From positions 62,001 to 126,000 of the forward strand of contig NZ_JASITE010000012.1 of assembly GCF_030767025.1 (NCBI RefSeq): a stretch of 64,000 bases of DNA. Reading direction: 5' to 3'. This DNA is from Nocardia sp. CC227C. GTDB taxonomy: Bacteria > Actinomycetota > Actinomycetes > Mycobacteriales > Mycobacteriaceae. The translations under genes were made by a program, and so were the position numbers. The notes beneath the pieces were generated by a model. The model made no database searches. It was not told the DNA's origin and worked only from the letters and a program-made list of their open reading frames with translations. Shown piece after piece: positions 25,736-35,368 of this stretch (position 1 is the stretch's first letter; each line of letters begins with the position of its first letter).

Positions 25736-26359
25736 CTACGCCGCCTTCCATGCCTCCGCCAGCAGTGCGCGGGTTTCCCGCAGCAGCTGCGGCATGACCT
25801 TCACCCCGCCGACGACGGTGATGAAGTTCGCGTCGCCGCTCCAGCGCGGCACGATGTGCTGATGCAGGTGGTCGGCGAGCGAACCGCCCGCCACGCCACC
25901 GAGATTCAGGCCCACGTTGAAGCCCTCCGGCCGGGACACCTTCTTCATGGTGCGAATCGCCTGCTGGGTGAACGACATCAGCTCGAGGCTCTCCTCGGGC
26001 GTCAGATCCTCCAGGTTGGCCACCCGGCGGTACGGCACCACCATCAGGTGGCCGGGGTTGTACGGGTAGAGGTTCAGCACCGCGTACACCCACTGGCCGC
26101 GGGCGATGACCAGGCCGTCCTCGTCCGACATCTCGGGGATATCGGTGAAGGGATGCCCGGACTTCTTGGGCTCGGCGGCTTCCCGCTCCGTGCGTTCGGC
26201 GGCCGCACCGGTGATGTAGGACATCCGGTACGGGGTCCACAACCGCTGCAAGCGGTCCGGATCGCCCGCGCCGGTATCCACGATCATCTCGCGCGGTGCC
26301 GAATCCTCCTGCCCGGTGGCCTCATTCGTGAGACCGTCGGGCACCGTACGCTCGCTCAT
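25736..26359 (-). CDS. HIT-family hydrolase (AP4A phosphorylase type)
   Basis: A 207-residue HIT protein. The histidine triad HLHQHIVPRW lies near residue 156, preceded by the NLYPYNPGHLMVVPYRR strand typical of HIT hydrolases. The mycobacterial homologue at this locus (Rv2613c) is reported to be a diadenosine tetraphosphate phosphorylase. ATG 26359 is preferred over 26377, since AGAGGG lies between them. It is 64 bp after thrS and probably in the same operon. The 136 bp between it and pgsA hold GC-rich imperfect hairpins. Confidence 0.92.
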   Translation of the reverse strand: MSERTVPDGLTNEATGQEDSAPREMIVDTGAGDPDRLQRLWTPYRMSYITGAAAERTEREAAEPKKSGHPFTDIPEMSDEDGLVIARGQWVYAVLNLYPYNPGHLMVVPYRRVANLEDLTPEESLELMSFTQQAIRTMKKVSRPEGFNVGLNLGGVAGGSLADHLHQHIVPRWSGDANFITVVGGVKVMPQLLRETRALLAEAWKAA

Positions 26360-26423
26360 GCTCTGCCCTCTCGGCATGGACGGGGGGCCTCCGTGCTCAC
26401 GCGCGCCCCCGGGCCCCTGTCGC

Positions 26424-28481
26424 TCACGCCTGCCCCTTCCGGATCTCGAACCCCTCCGCGGTCGGAGAGGTGTTCTCGCGGCGCTGGATCCAGTCCACGA
26501 CGGTGGCGATCGCGTCGGCCACCGGCACGCCGTTCACCTGGGTGCCGTCGCGGAAGCGGAAGCTCACCGCGCCCGCCTCCACATCCCGCGCACCCGCGAG
26601 CAGCATGAACGGCACCTTCTGCGCGGTGTGGTTGAAGATCTTCTTCTGCATGCGGTCGTCGCCGCGGTCGACCTCGGCGCGGATGCCCTGCGCCGCCAGC
26701 TCCTCGACCACCGCGTCGAGGTGTTCGGCGAAGTTCTCCGCCACCGGGATGCCCACCACCTGCACCGGCGCCAGCCAGGCCGGGAACGCGCCCGCGTAGT
26801 GCTCGGTGAGCACGCCGAAGAAGCGCTCGATGGAGCCGAACAGCGCGCGGTGGATCATGACCGGGCGGTGCTTGGCCCCGTCACTGCCGGTGTACTCCAG
26901 TTCGAACCGCTCGGGCAGGTTGAAGTCCAGCTGGATGGTGGACATCTGCCAGGTGCGCCCGAGCGCGTCCTTGGCCTGCACGGAGATCTTGGGGCCGTAG
27001 AACGCCGCGCCGCCCGGATCCGGCACCAGTTCCAGGCCGGAGTCGGTGGCCACCTTGCGCAGGGTTTCGGTGGCCTCCTCCCACAGCTCGTCGGAGCCGA
27101 CGAACTTCTTGGGATCCTTGGTGGACAGCTCCAGGTAGAAGTCGTCGAGGCCGTAGTCGCGCAGCAGCGACAGCACGAACTGGAGCGTGCTGGTCAGCTC
27201 CGCGTGCATCTGCTCCTTGGTGCAGTAGATGTGCGCGTCGTCCTGGGTCATACCGCGCACCCGGGTCAGGCCGTGGATGACGCCGGATTTCTCGTAGCGG
27301 TACACCGAGCCGAACTCGAACATGCGCAGCGGCAGTTCCCGGTACGACCGGCCGCGCGACCGGAAGATCAGGTTGTGCATCGGGCAGTTCATCGGCTTGA
27401 CGTAGTAGTCCTGGCCGGGCTTGCGGACGGTGCCGTCCTCGTTGAGTTCGGCGTCCAGGTGCATGGCCGGGAACATGCCGTCGCGGTACCAGTCCAGGTG
27501 GCCGGAGACCTCGAACAGGTGGCCCTTGGTGATGTGCGGGGTGTTGACGAACTCGTAGCCCGCCGCGATGTGCCGCCGCCGCGAGTAGTCCTCGAGCTCC
27601 TTGCGGATGATGCCGCCCTTGGGGTGGAACACCGGCAGGCCCGAGCCCAGCTCGTCGGGGAAGGAGAACAGGTCCAGCTCCAGGCCCAGCTTGCGGTGAT
27701 CGCGCTTCTCGGCCTCCTCCAGCAGACGCAGGTACTCGTCCTGGGCCTCGCTCGACTCCCAGGCGGTGCCGTAGATGCGCTGGAGGTCCTCGCGGCTCTG
27801 GTCGCCGCGCCAGTAGGCGGCGGAACTGCGGGTCAGCTTGAAGGCCGGAATGTACTTGGTGGTGGGTATGTGCGGGCCGCGGCACAGATCGCCCCACACC
27901 TTCTCACCCGAGCGCGGATCCAGGTTATCGTAGATGGTCAGCTCCGCGCCGCCGACCTCCATGACCTCCGGGTCGTCGATTCCGGACTTGTCGGAAATGA
28001 GCTCCAGCTTGAACGGCTCCTTGGCCAGTTCGACGCGGGCGTCCTCGACCTCGACCACCCGGCGCGAAAACCGCTGCGCGCCTTTGATGATCTTCTTCAT
28101 CCGGGATTCCAGCTTCGCCAGATCCTCCGGGGTGAAGGGGCGGTCCACCTGGAAGTCGTAGTAGAAGCCGTCCTTGATCGGCGGGCCGATGCCCAGCTTG
28201 GCCTCGGGGAATTCCTGCTGCACCGCCTGGGCCAGCACGTGCGCGGCCGAATGCCGGATCACGCTGCGGCCGTCCTCGGAGTCGGCGGTGACCGCCTGCA
28301 CCTCCACGTCGGCGTCCGGAATCCAGGACAGATCCTTGAGATTGCCCTCCGGGTCGCGGACGACGATGACGGCGTTCGGTCCCTTGCCCGGCAGCTCCGC
28401 CTCCCGCACCGCCGCGCCCGCGGTAGTCCCCGCGGGCACCCGGACGAGGGCCGCTGGGTTCTTCGGGGCTGAGGTGGTCAC
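26424..28481 (-). CDS. thrS: Threonyl-tRNA synthetase
   Basis: A 685-residue class II synthetase. Domains in order: N-terminal TGS-like region (about 1-80), editing domain with HSAAHVLAQAVQQ (about 88-100), catalytic core with motif 1/2 sequences (HPKGGIIRKELEDYSRR; MNCPMHNLIFRSRGRSYREL) and motif 3 (MIHRALFGSIERFFGVLTEH), then the anticodon-binding domain (about 560-670). GTG 28481 is chosen because AAGGAG lies 9 bp upstream; a frame continuing to 28835 has no conserved sequence. The leader carries three hairpins. Confidence 0.95.
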   Translation of the reverse strand: MTTSAPKNPAALVRVPAGTTAGAAVREAELPGKGPNAVIVVRDPEGNLKDLSWIPDADVEVQAVTADSEDGRSVIRHSAAHVLAQAVQQEFPEAKLGIGPPIKDGFYYDFQVDRPFTPEDLAKLESRMKKIIKGAQRFSRRVVEVEDARVELAKEPFKLELISDKSGIDDPEVMEVGGAELTIYDNLDPRSGEKVWGDLCRGPHIPTTKYIPAFKLTRSSAAYWRGDQSREDLQRIYGTAWESSEAQDEYLRLLEEAEKRDHRKLGLELDLFSFPDELGSGLPVFHPKGGIIRKELEDYSRRRHIAAGYEFVNTPHITKGHLFEVSGHLDWYRDGMFPAMHLDAELNEDGTVRKPGQDYYVKPMNCPMHNLIFRSRGRSYRELPLRMFEFGSVYRYEKSGVIHGLTRVRGMTQDDAHIYCTKEQMHAELTSTLQFVLSLLRDYGLDDFYLELSTKDPKKFVGSDELWEEATETLRKVATDSGLELVPDPGGAAFYGPKISVQAKDALGRTWQMSTIQLDFNLPERFELEYTGSDGAKHRPVMIHRALFGSIERFFGVLTEHYAGAFPAWLAPVQVVGIPVAENFAEHLDAVVEELAAQGIRAEVDRGDDRMQKKIFNHTAQKVPFMLLAGARDVEAGAVSFRFRDGTQVNGVPVADAIATVVDWIQRRENTSPTAEGFEIRKGQA

Positions 28482-28507
28482 GGTGGCGCACTCCTTGGCA
28501 TCGTCGA

Positions 28508-28579
28508 GGCGGGTGGTTTGCCCGCCGTGCGGTGCGGGGTATCCCCCGCGGTGTCCGGTCACCGGGGCTGATTCCCCGG
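28508..28579 (-). promoter_or_regulatory. Three tandem hairpins in the thrS leader
   Basis: GGCGGG-N7-CCCGCC (28508-28526), GCGGGG-N4-CCCCGC (28534-28549) and CCGGGG-N6-CCCCGG (28562-28579) follow one another just upstream of the thrS ribosome site. Each stem is a perfect 6 bp of G-C pairs. They may structure the 5' leader for autoregulation or attenuation. No T-box sequence (AAGGTGGTACCGCG-like) is present. Confidence 0.4.
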
Positions 28580-29119
28580 CGACCACGGCCGGTCGCGTCC
28601 GTGCGCCCGCACGACACGCGTTCTCCGGCGCGACCATGCTATCGGGACGGCCCCGCCCCCGCGCCGATGGACCCGGCCGGGCGCGTGCGCTGCCCCACCC
28701 CGATGGCGGAAACCGCCCCGCCGCTCGGCCGCCCCGCCGCTCGGCCGCCCCCTCGCGCGGCAACCCCATCGTCGCGCCGCACCTCATTATCTCGAGGCCG
28801 CCCCCGGCCGGACGGCACCGGCTGGATCTGGACACCTCGACTCAGCGGTCCGCACCCCGGCGTCGAGACCTCGCTGTCCCGGGGGTGCGACCGTGGCGGA
28901 TCGCCCCGAGGTCCCGCCGCGAACGGTCCGTGGCCGACAGCGAGCGCGGGCGGCCGTGTCACCGCGCGTCTCGGACCACGTCCGCGCGCGCCGCGGCGCC
29001 CGACACGATCCGGCGATGCGGTGGGTGAGCACGCCACGCACGGCACTCGACAAGTCCCGTCGGCGCGGGATCGGCCGACGGGGTGAGCGCAGCACGCACC
29101 GTCCCGCGTGGCCGCGTTC
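28580..29119. other. 540-bp GC-rich region without a recognised gene
   Basis: Frames on both strands are open but read as Arg/Pro/Ala-rich sequence without motifs, typical of non-coding high-GC DNA. Minus-strand -10-like TAGCAT (near 28640) and GATAAT (28791-28786) are the only promoter-like boxes noted for thrS; matching -35 boxes are poor. Confidence 0.4.
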
Positions 29120-29929
29120 TCAGCCGCGGGCGGCCAGCTCCGACAGCAGCGCTTCCCGTTGCGCGGCAGGGCGTTTCGGGCAGCTGGTGCACATGTCGCA
29201 GCCGGGCACCTCGAAGACCAGGCAGCAGGAGATGCGGCGCACGAAAGTACGCGGTCCGATATCGGTGAAGCGGGGCACCGGCAACCGCCCGGCCACCTCG
29301 CGGGCCAGCCGCGCTCCGGCCTCCTGCGCGCCGATATCCAGGGCGCGGTTGCCGATGGCATCGGCGACAATGGCCCACAGCGCGGCCGGACTCGCGCCCG
29401 AGACCTCGGCAACCAGGGGAATCAGCTGCGACAGGGTGTTACGCAGGGCGGGGCCGGTGGGCGCGGCGCAGCACGGATCTCCGGGCGCTCCATCGCGTTC
29501 CGTGCGACCGGCTGCCGCGATGTCGAGGTCGGCGGCATCGGGCAAGACGTTGCCGGGCGCGGTGTGGGAGGCGGGGTACACCGTGGCGCATCGGCAGCGG
29601 TCACCGGCTCCGGTCGCGGCATGGTCCTCGCTCACCGTCGGGATGGACAGCACCCGTTCCACGCCGCCGTCGGGGCGGATCTCGCAGGCGATCCGGTCCA
29701 GGGCCGGATTCATGGCGGGGCGTCCGTCGGCGTAGGCGGCGACAATGGGTGTGACCAGCGACGAGGCCGCCATACACCACCACAGCGTGCCGGAGACCCG
29801 GGAATCCGCGGTGCCCCAGGAGATCCCCATATCGCCGATGCGCTCGGCCAGCCACTCCCGGCGCAGCAGCTCACCACCGGGGACTATCGCCGCGTTCACC
29901 GGAACAACGGACTGTTCAAGAATTCCCAT
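29120..29929 (-). CDS. FhuF-like [2Fe-2S] protein (ferric-siderophore reductase type)
   Basis: A 269-residue protein with the FhuF C-terminal iron-sulfur motif CC-x10-C-x2-C: SCCLVFEVPGCDMCTSCP near residues 235-252. The preceding helical part (RNTLSQLIPLVAEVSGASPA and a long ARLAREVAGRLP helix) fits FhuF-type ferric iron reductases, which release iron from siderophores in the cytoplasm. ATG 29929 (MGILEQSVVPVNAAIV) has GGAG upstream and lies 34 bp inside the end of the preceding gene, so the two are coupled. No siderophore genes are adjacent. Confidence 0.75.
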   Translation of the reverse strand: MGILEQSVVPVNAAIVPGGELLRREWLAERIGDMGISWGTADSRVSGTLWWCMAASSLVTPIVAAYADGRPAMNPALDRIACEIRPDGGVERVLSIPTVSEDHAATGAGDRCRCATVYPASHTAPGNVLPDAADLDIAAAGRTERDGAPGDPCCAAPTGPALRNTLSQLIPLVAEVSGASPAALWAIVADAIGNRALDIGAQEAGARLAREVAGRLPVPRFTDIGPRTFVRRISCCLVFEVPGCDMCTSCPKRPAAQREALLSELAARG

Positions 29930-30324
29930 TCGACTCCGATCGCGCCGCCGAGCATCCCGAAGGTGCCGAGCAGCCACAGCGTCGCCAGCACCAGCGCCAC
30001 CGTGGCGATCGCGGCCAGTCCGCGCAGCAGCGGCCCGCGCGCGGCGTACCACCCCGTCGCCCACTGATACCGCCGACGCGTCCAGAGCAGAGCCATGTGC
30101 GCCCAAGCGAATTCGGTGGCGAGGATACCCAGCCCCGCGAAGACGATCAGCCAGCCCGGACCCGGGTACGGGATCGCCAGGATCCCCACCGCCAGGACCA
30201 CGACACCCAGCACGCCCACCACGATCCGGTAGGCGAGGTTCAGCGTAGGACGTCGCGCCACGCCCGCGCGCCAGGCGCGCCAGCGAGTCGACGTGGGCGG
30301 AGTCGCTTCCGGTGCGGTAACCAC
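29896..30324 (-). CDS. TIGR02611-family membrane protein
   Basis: A 142-residue membrane protein with hydrophobic segments at about residues 34-52, 56-72 and 100-122 and the conserved loop PYPGPGWLIVFAGLGILATE that marks the TIGR02611 / PGPGW family. Function is unknown; such genes are common in actinobacteria. The start is GTG 30324 in a region without a clear ribosome site. It is divergent from the ethanolamine-locus regulator, sharing a 107-bp promoter region. Confidence 0.82.
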   Translation of the reverse strand: MVTAPEATPPTSTRWRAWRAGVARRPTLNLAYRIVVGVLGVVVLAVGILAIPYPGPGWLIVFAGLGILATEFAWAHMALLWTRRRYQWATGWYAARGPLLRGLAAIATVALVLATLWLLGTFGMLGGAIGVEWEFLNSPLFR

Positions 30325-30431
30325 ACCGCCAGGGTACGTACCCGCACGCCCCTCCGGCCCGCTGCCGATGCCGCCCTGACCAGGGTGTGACCGGTGTTAC
30401 AGTGCTTGTGGGACAGCACGAAGGACACCGA

Positions 30432-31739
30432 TTGAACAGAGCAGCGCAGGCGAATCCATGGGTCGCGTTCCGGCCGGGGGACGATCTCGGACAGTTGGCG
30501 CGGCGGATGTCGTCGGCGCACAGCTCGTTCCTGGCGGGCGCCGAATCGCTGCCGGTGATCCGTCCCGAGGGCGAATCGGTGCGCTCGGTGGTGCTGGATT
30601 CCTGGCGGCGCAGCCGCAGCAGCGGTGTCGATCCGGACGGCTTCGGCGATGTGGTGGACCTGCACGGATCCGAGCTGCGGCAGTATCGGGCCGATCACCC
30701 GACCGCGCTGATCCAGCCGGTGGTGCGCAAGCTGTTGGTGGAGGACGCCGCCGAATCCGGCCTGCTGGTGGCCGTCAGCGACGCACAGGGGCGACTGCTG
30801 TGGGTGGAAGGCGATTCCCGGGTCAAGGATCGCGCGCTGGCCATGAACTTCGTGGAGGGCGCGGACTGGAGTGAGGACCGGGTGGGCACCAACGCACCGG
30901 GGACCGCGCTCGCGCTCGACCATCATGTGCAGATCTTCGGGGCGGAGCATTTCAATCGCGCGGTGCACGAGTGGAGCTGTTCGGCGGCCCCGGTGCACGA
31001 TCCGCTCAGCGGCGCGATCATCGGGGCCATCGATATCACCGGCGGGCCGCGGGTGGCCGCACCGGAGATGCTGTCGCTGGTGCGGGCCACGGTGGCCGCG
31101 GCCGAATCCGAACTGCGCCTGCTGCTGCTGGAATCGCGGAAGTCCCTAGCAGCCACGGCCGCACGGCTCGAGGTGCTGGGTCCGGGCCGCCCGACGCTGA
31201 CCCGCGACGGCGAGCGCGTCCGCCTGAGTCAGCGCCATGCCGAGATCCTGCTGCTGTTGGCCGAGCATCCGGAGGGGCTCAGCGCCGACCATCTGGCCAT
31301 CCTGCTCGACGAAGCCGAACTCGATCCGGTGACGGTGCGCGCGGAGTTGTCGCGGGTGCGCAAGCTGCTGGGCGCGGGCGGCCTCGGCTCGCGGCCGTAT
31401 CGGCTGCTCATCGACCTCGCCACCGATGTGGACGAGGTGCGCGGCGCACTCGCCCGGGGTGAGACGGCGGCAGCGCTGCGCGCCTATCCCGGACCGATCC
31501 TGCCGCGCTCGCTGGCTCCCGGCATCGACGGGTTGCGGGTCGAACTGCGCGAGCGGTTGCGCGCGGCGCTGCTGCGCTCCGGTGATCGGCGTCTGCTCGC
31601 CCGCTGGACGGGTTCGGTGGACGGCCGCGAGGATATGGCGGCGTGGACCGCCTACCTGGCCGTGCTGGACCGGCAGTCGCCGATGTACACGCAGGTCAAG
31701 GCGCAGCTCGGGGTGCTCGACCAGAAGCTGGGCATTTGA
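30432..31739 (+). CDS. GAF-domain transcriptional regulator of the ethanolamine/aldehyde locus
   Basis: A 435-residue AcoR-like regulator. The N-terminal helix (SVVLDSWRRSRSSGVDPDG) and GAF sensor domain (about residues 75-215, with NFVEGADWSEDRVGTNAPGT) are as in AcoR/NtrC-type activators. The AAA+ sigma-54 domain is absent; instead there is a winged-helix-like region (LSQRHAEILLLLAEHPEGLS, about 260-345) and a BTAD-like helical tail. TTG 30432 is the preferred start, since GAAGGA is 7 bp upstream, but GTG/ATG-like starts further up remain possible. It presumably senses a small molecule and controls exaC onward. Confidence 0.78.
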   Translation: MNRAAQANPWVAFRPGDDLGQLARRMSSAHSSFLAGAESLPVIRPEGESVRSVVLDSWRRSRSSGVDPDGFGDVVDLHGSELRQYRADHPTALIQPVVRKLLVEDAAESGLLVAVSDAQGRLLWVEGDSRVKDRALAMNFVEGADWSEDRVGTNAPGTALALDHHVQIFGAEHFNRAVHEWSCSAAPVHDPLSGAIIGAIDITGGPRVAAPEMLSLVRATVAAAESELRLLLLESRKSLAATAARLEVLGPGRPTLTRDGERVRLSQRHAEILLLLAEHPEGLSADHLAILLDEAELDPVTVRAELSRVRKLLGAGGLGSRPYRLLIDLATDVDEVRGALARGETAAALRAYPGPILPRSLAPGIDGLRVELRERLRAALLRSGDRRLLARWTGSVDGREDMAAWTAYLAVLDRQSPMYTQVKAQLGVLDQKLGI

Positions 31740-31747
31740 CCAGATAC

Positions 31748-31764
31748 TTGCAACCGTCATGCAA
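31748..31764. promoter_or_regulatory. Candidate operator upstream of the aldehyde dehydrogenase
   Basis: TTGCA-N7-TGCAA, a perfect 5-bp inverted repeat with centre-to-centre spacing of 12 bp (just over one helical turn), lies 8 bp after the regulator stop and 67 bp before the dehydrogenase start. It is a plausible site for the GAF regulator. Confidence 0.45.
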
Positions 31765-31831
31765 CATGGCCGCTCCTAGTGTTCCGAATCACACCTGACG
31801 CACGAACTGTCAGCCGACCGAGGAGCATTCG

Positions 31832-33354
<1,523 letters not shown>

Positions 33355-33355
<1 letters not shown>

Positions 33356-33888
33356 TGTCCGCGCGCCCCGCGCGGGTGCGCGCCACCGCGGCGGCGATGG
33401 ATCTGCTCCGTCGCCTCCGCGGGCGGCACGGCCCGCTCATGCTGCATCAGTCCGGCGGGTGCTGCGACGGCTCGGCCCCGATGTGCTATCCGGCGGGCGA
33501 GTTCGTGGTCGGCGATCACGATGTGCTGCTCGGACTGCTCGACCTGCGGCTCGGGATCGACGAGATCCCGAGCACCGCACCCGAGCCGGACGACACCGTG
33601 GCCGTGTGGATTTCGGGTCCGCAGTTCGCCGCCTGGCAGCACACCCAACTCGTTCTCGACGTGGTGCCCGGACGCGGTTCGGGTTTCAGCCTCGAATCGC
33701 CGGAGGGCTTCCGATTCCTCAGTCGTGGACGGGTTTTCGATACCGACGAACTGGCCGCCCTGGCCGATTCCGCACCGGTGACCGGCGCGGGCTGGGACCG
33801 CGGCGAACGCCCGCGCACTCCCACCCAACCGCAGGTGGTCGCCGAAGCGGCCGACGCCTGCCCTGTTCCCGGTCGCGGAACAGCCTAG
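33355..33888 (+). CDS. DUF779 family protein
   Basis: A 177-residue DUF779 protein with the family core HGPLMLHQSGGCCDGSAPMC (about residues 25-45) and WQHTQLVLDVVPGRGSGFSL (about 98-118). DUF779 genes regularly follow exaC-type aldehyde dehydrogenases. The conserved vicinal cysteines suggest metal binding or redox chemistry; the true role is unknown. It begins inside the exaC stop codon. The last 50 residues are extra relative to the domain and look disordered. Confidence 0.9.
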
Positions 33889-33925
33889 AAATCACCGTGT
33901 TTCGTTCAGCATGAAGGAGGTCGCG

Positions 33926-35368
33926 ATGGCGATCCCCACCAATGAGCCCCACCATCACCAGCATGTGGAGGCTCATCTCGAGGACAGCGCCTATCTCGCC
34001 AAGCGCTCCCTGAAATCCGGGAGCGCAGGGTGGGTGCTGCTCGCGGGCCTCGGCGTCAGCTACGTGATCTCCGGCGACTACGCCGGATGGAACAACGGTC
34101 TGGCCCAGGGCGGATTCGGCGGATTGCTCATCGCGACCGTGGTGATCGCGGGCATGTACCTGGCCATGGTGCTGGGCATGGCCGAACTGTCCTCGGCCCT
34201 GCCCGCGGCGGGCGGCGGCTATACCTTCGCCCGCCGGGCACTCGGGCCGTGGGGCGGATTCGCCACCGGCACGGCCATTCTCATCGAGTACGCCATCGCA
34301 CCCGCGGCCATCGCCACCTTCATCGGCGCATACGTGGAATCGCTGAACCTGTTCGGGATCACCGACGGCTGGTGGGTGTATCTGGCGGTGTACGCGCTGT
34401 TCATCGGCATCCACCTCACCGGGGCGGGCGAGGCGCTCAAGGCCATGTTCGTCATCACCGCCATCGCGCTGGTCGGCCTGCTGGTGTTCGCGGTGTCGGC
34501 GTGGGGCATGTTCGACGCGGCCAATCTGACCGATATTCCGGCCGACCCGGACGCCGCGGGCAGTTCGTCGTTCCTGCCGTTCGGCTACTTCGGCATCTGG
34601 GCGGCGGTGCCGTTCGCCATCTGGTTCTTCCTGGCCGTCGAGGGGGTGCCGCTGGCGGCCGAGGAGGCGCGCGAGCCGGAGAAGAACGTGCCCAAGGGCA
34701 TCATCATCAGCATGCTGGTGCTCATCGTCACCGGCGCGTCGGTGCTGTTCCTGGCCACCGGAGCCCAGGGCGCGGACGCGCTGTCGGCCTCGGGCAATCC
34801 GCTCGTCGAGGCGCTCGGCGATTCCTCGACCGCGCGGGTGGTCAACTACATCGGTCTGGCGGGGTTGGTGGCGAGCTTCTTCTCCATCGTCTACGCCTAC
34901 TCACGGCAGACCTTCGCACTGTCGCGGGCCGGATACCTGCCGACCAGCCTGTCGGTCACCAACGCACGCAAAGCGCCGACACTCGCACTCGTCGTGCCCG
35001 GCGTGATCGGCTTCGGACTGTCGCTGACCGGCGAGGGCGCGATGCTGCTGAACATGGCCGTCTTCGGCGCGGCACTCAGCTACGTGCTCATGATGGTGAG
35101 CCATATCGTGCTGCGGGTCCGCGAGCCCGGCATGCGGCGGCCCTACCGCACCCCGGGCGGCGTGGTGACCACCGGATTCGCACTCGTGATCGCCTGCGCC
35201 GCGGTGATCGCCACCTTCCTGGTCGACCGCACCGCGGCGGCCTGGACACTGGTCGCCTTCGCGGGCTTCATGGCCTACTTCGGGCTCTACAGCCGCCATC
35301 ATCTGGTCGCCAACTCGCCCGACGAGGAGTTCGCGGCCCTGGCCGAGGCCGAGGAGGAGTTGCGGTGA
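33926..35368 (+). CDS. eat: Ethanolamine permease
   Basis: A 480-residue APC-superfamily transporter with 12 predicted helices. Its sequence follows the Eat (TIGR00908) type: SYVISGDYAGWNNGLAQGGF near the first helix, AELSSALPAAGGGYTFARRA, then FLAVEGVPLAAEEAREPEKN. It brings ethanolamine into the cell. ATG 33926 is preferred to 33911 because AAGGAGGT sits five bases upstream of it. Its stop overlaps the eutB start (GTGA). Confidence 0.92.
   Translation: MAIPTNEPHHHQHVEAHLEDSAYLAKRSLKSGSAGWVLLAGLGVSYVISGDYAGWNNGLAQGGFGGLLIATVVIAGMYLAMVLGMAELSSALPAAGGGYTFARRALGPWGGFATGTAILIEYAIAPAAIATFIGAYVESLNLFGITDGWWVYLAVYALFIGIHLTGAGEALKAMFVITAIALVGLLVFAVSAWGMFDAANLTDIPADPDAAGSSSFLPFGYFGIWAAVPFAIWFFLAVEGVPLAAEEAREPEKNVPKGIIISMLVLIVTGASVLFLATGAQGADALSASGNPLVEALGDSSTARVVNYIGLAGLVASFFSIVYAYSRQTFALSRAGYLPTSLSVTNARKAPTLALVVPGVIGFGLSLTGEGAMLLNMAVFGAALSYVLMMVSHIVLRVREPGMRRPYRTPGGVVTTGFALVIACAAVIATFLVDRTAAAWTLVAFAGFMAYFGLYSRHHLVANSPDEEFAALAEAEEELR

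Noticed and set aside
28482..28800. T-box riboswitch upstream of thrS
   Set aside because: No AAGGTGGTACCGCG-like T-box or specifier-loop pattern was found on the minus strand; only simple hairpins.
28482..28835. 118-residue N-terminal extension of ThrRS
   Set aside because: The extra sequence is Arg/Gly/Pro-rich without conserved motif, and GTG 28481 has AAGGAG at good spacing.
34030..35364. Long frame upstream of eutB in the eutB frame
   Set aside because: It is the shifted translation of the permease gene (His/Arg-rich, no motifs); eutB begins at GTG 35365.
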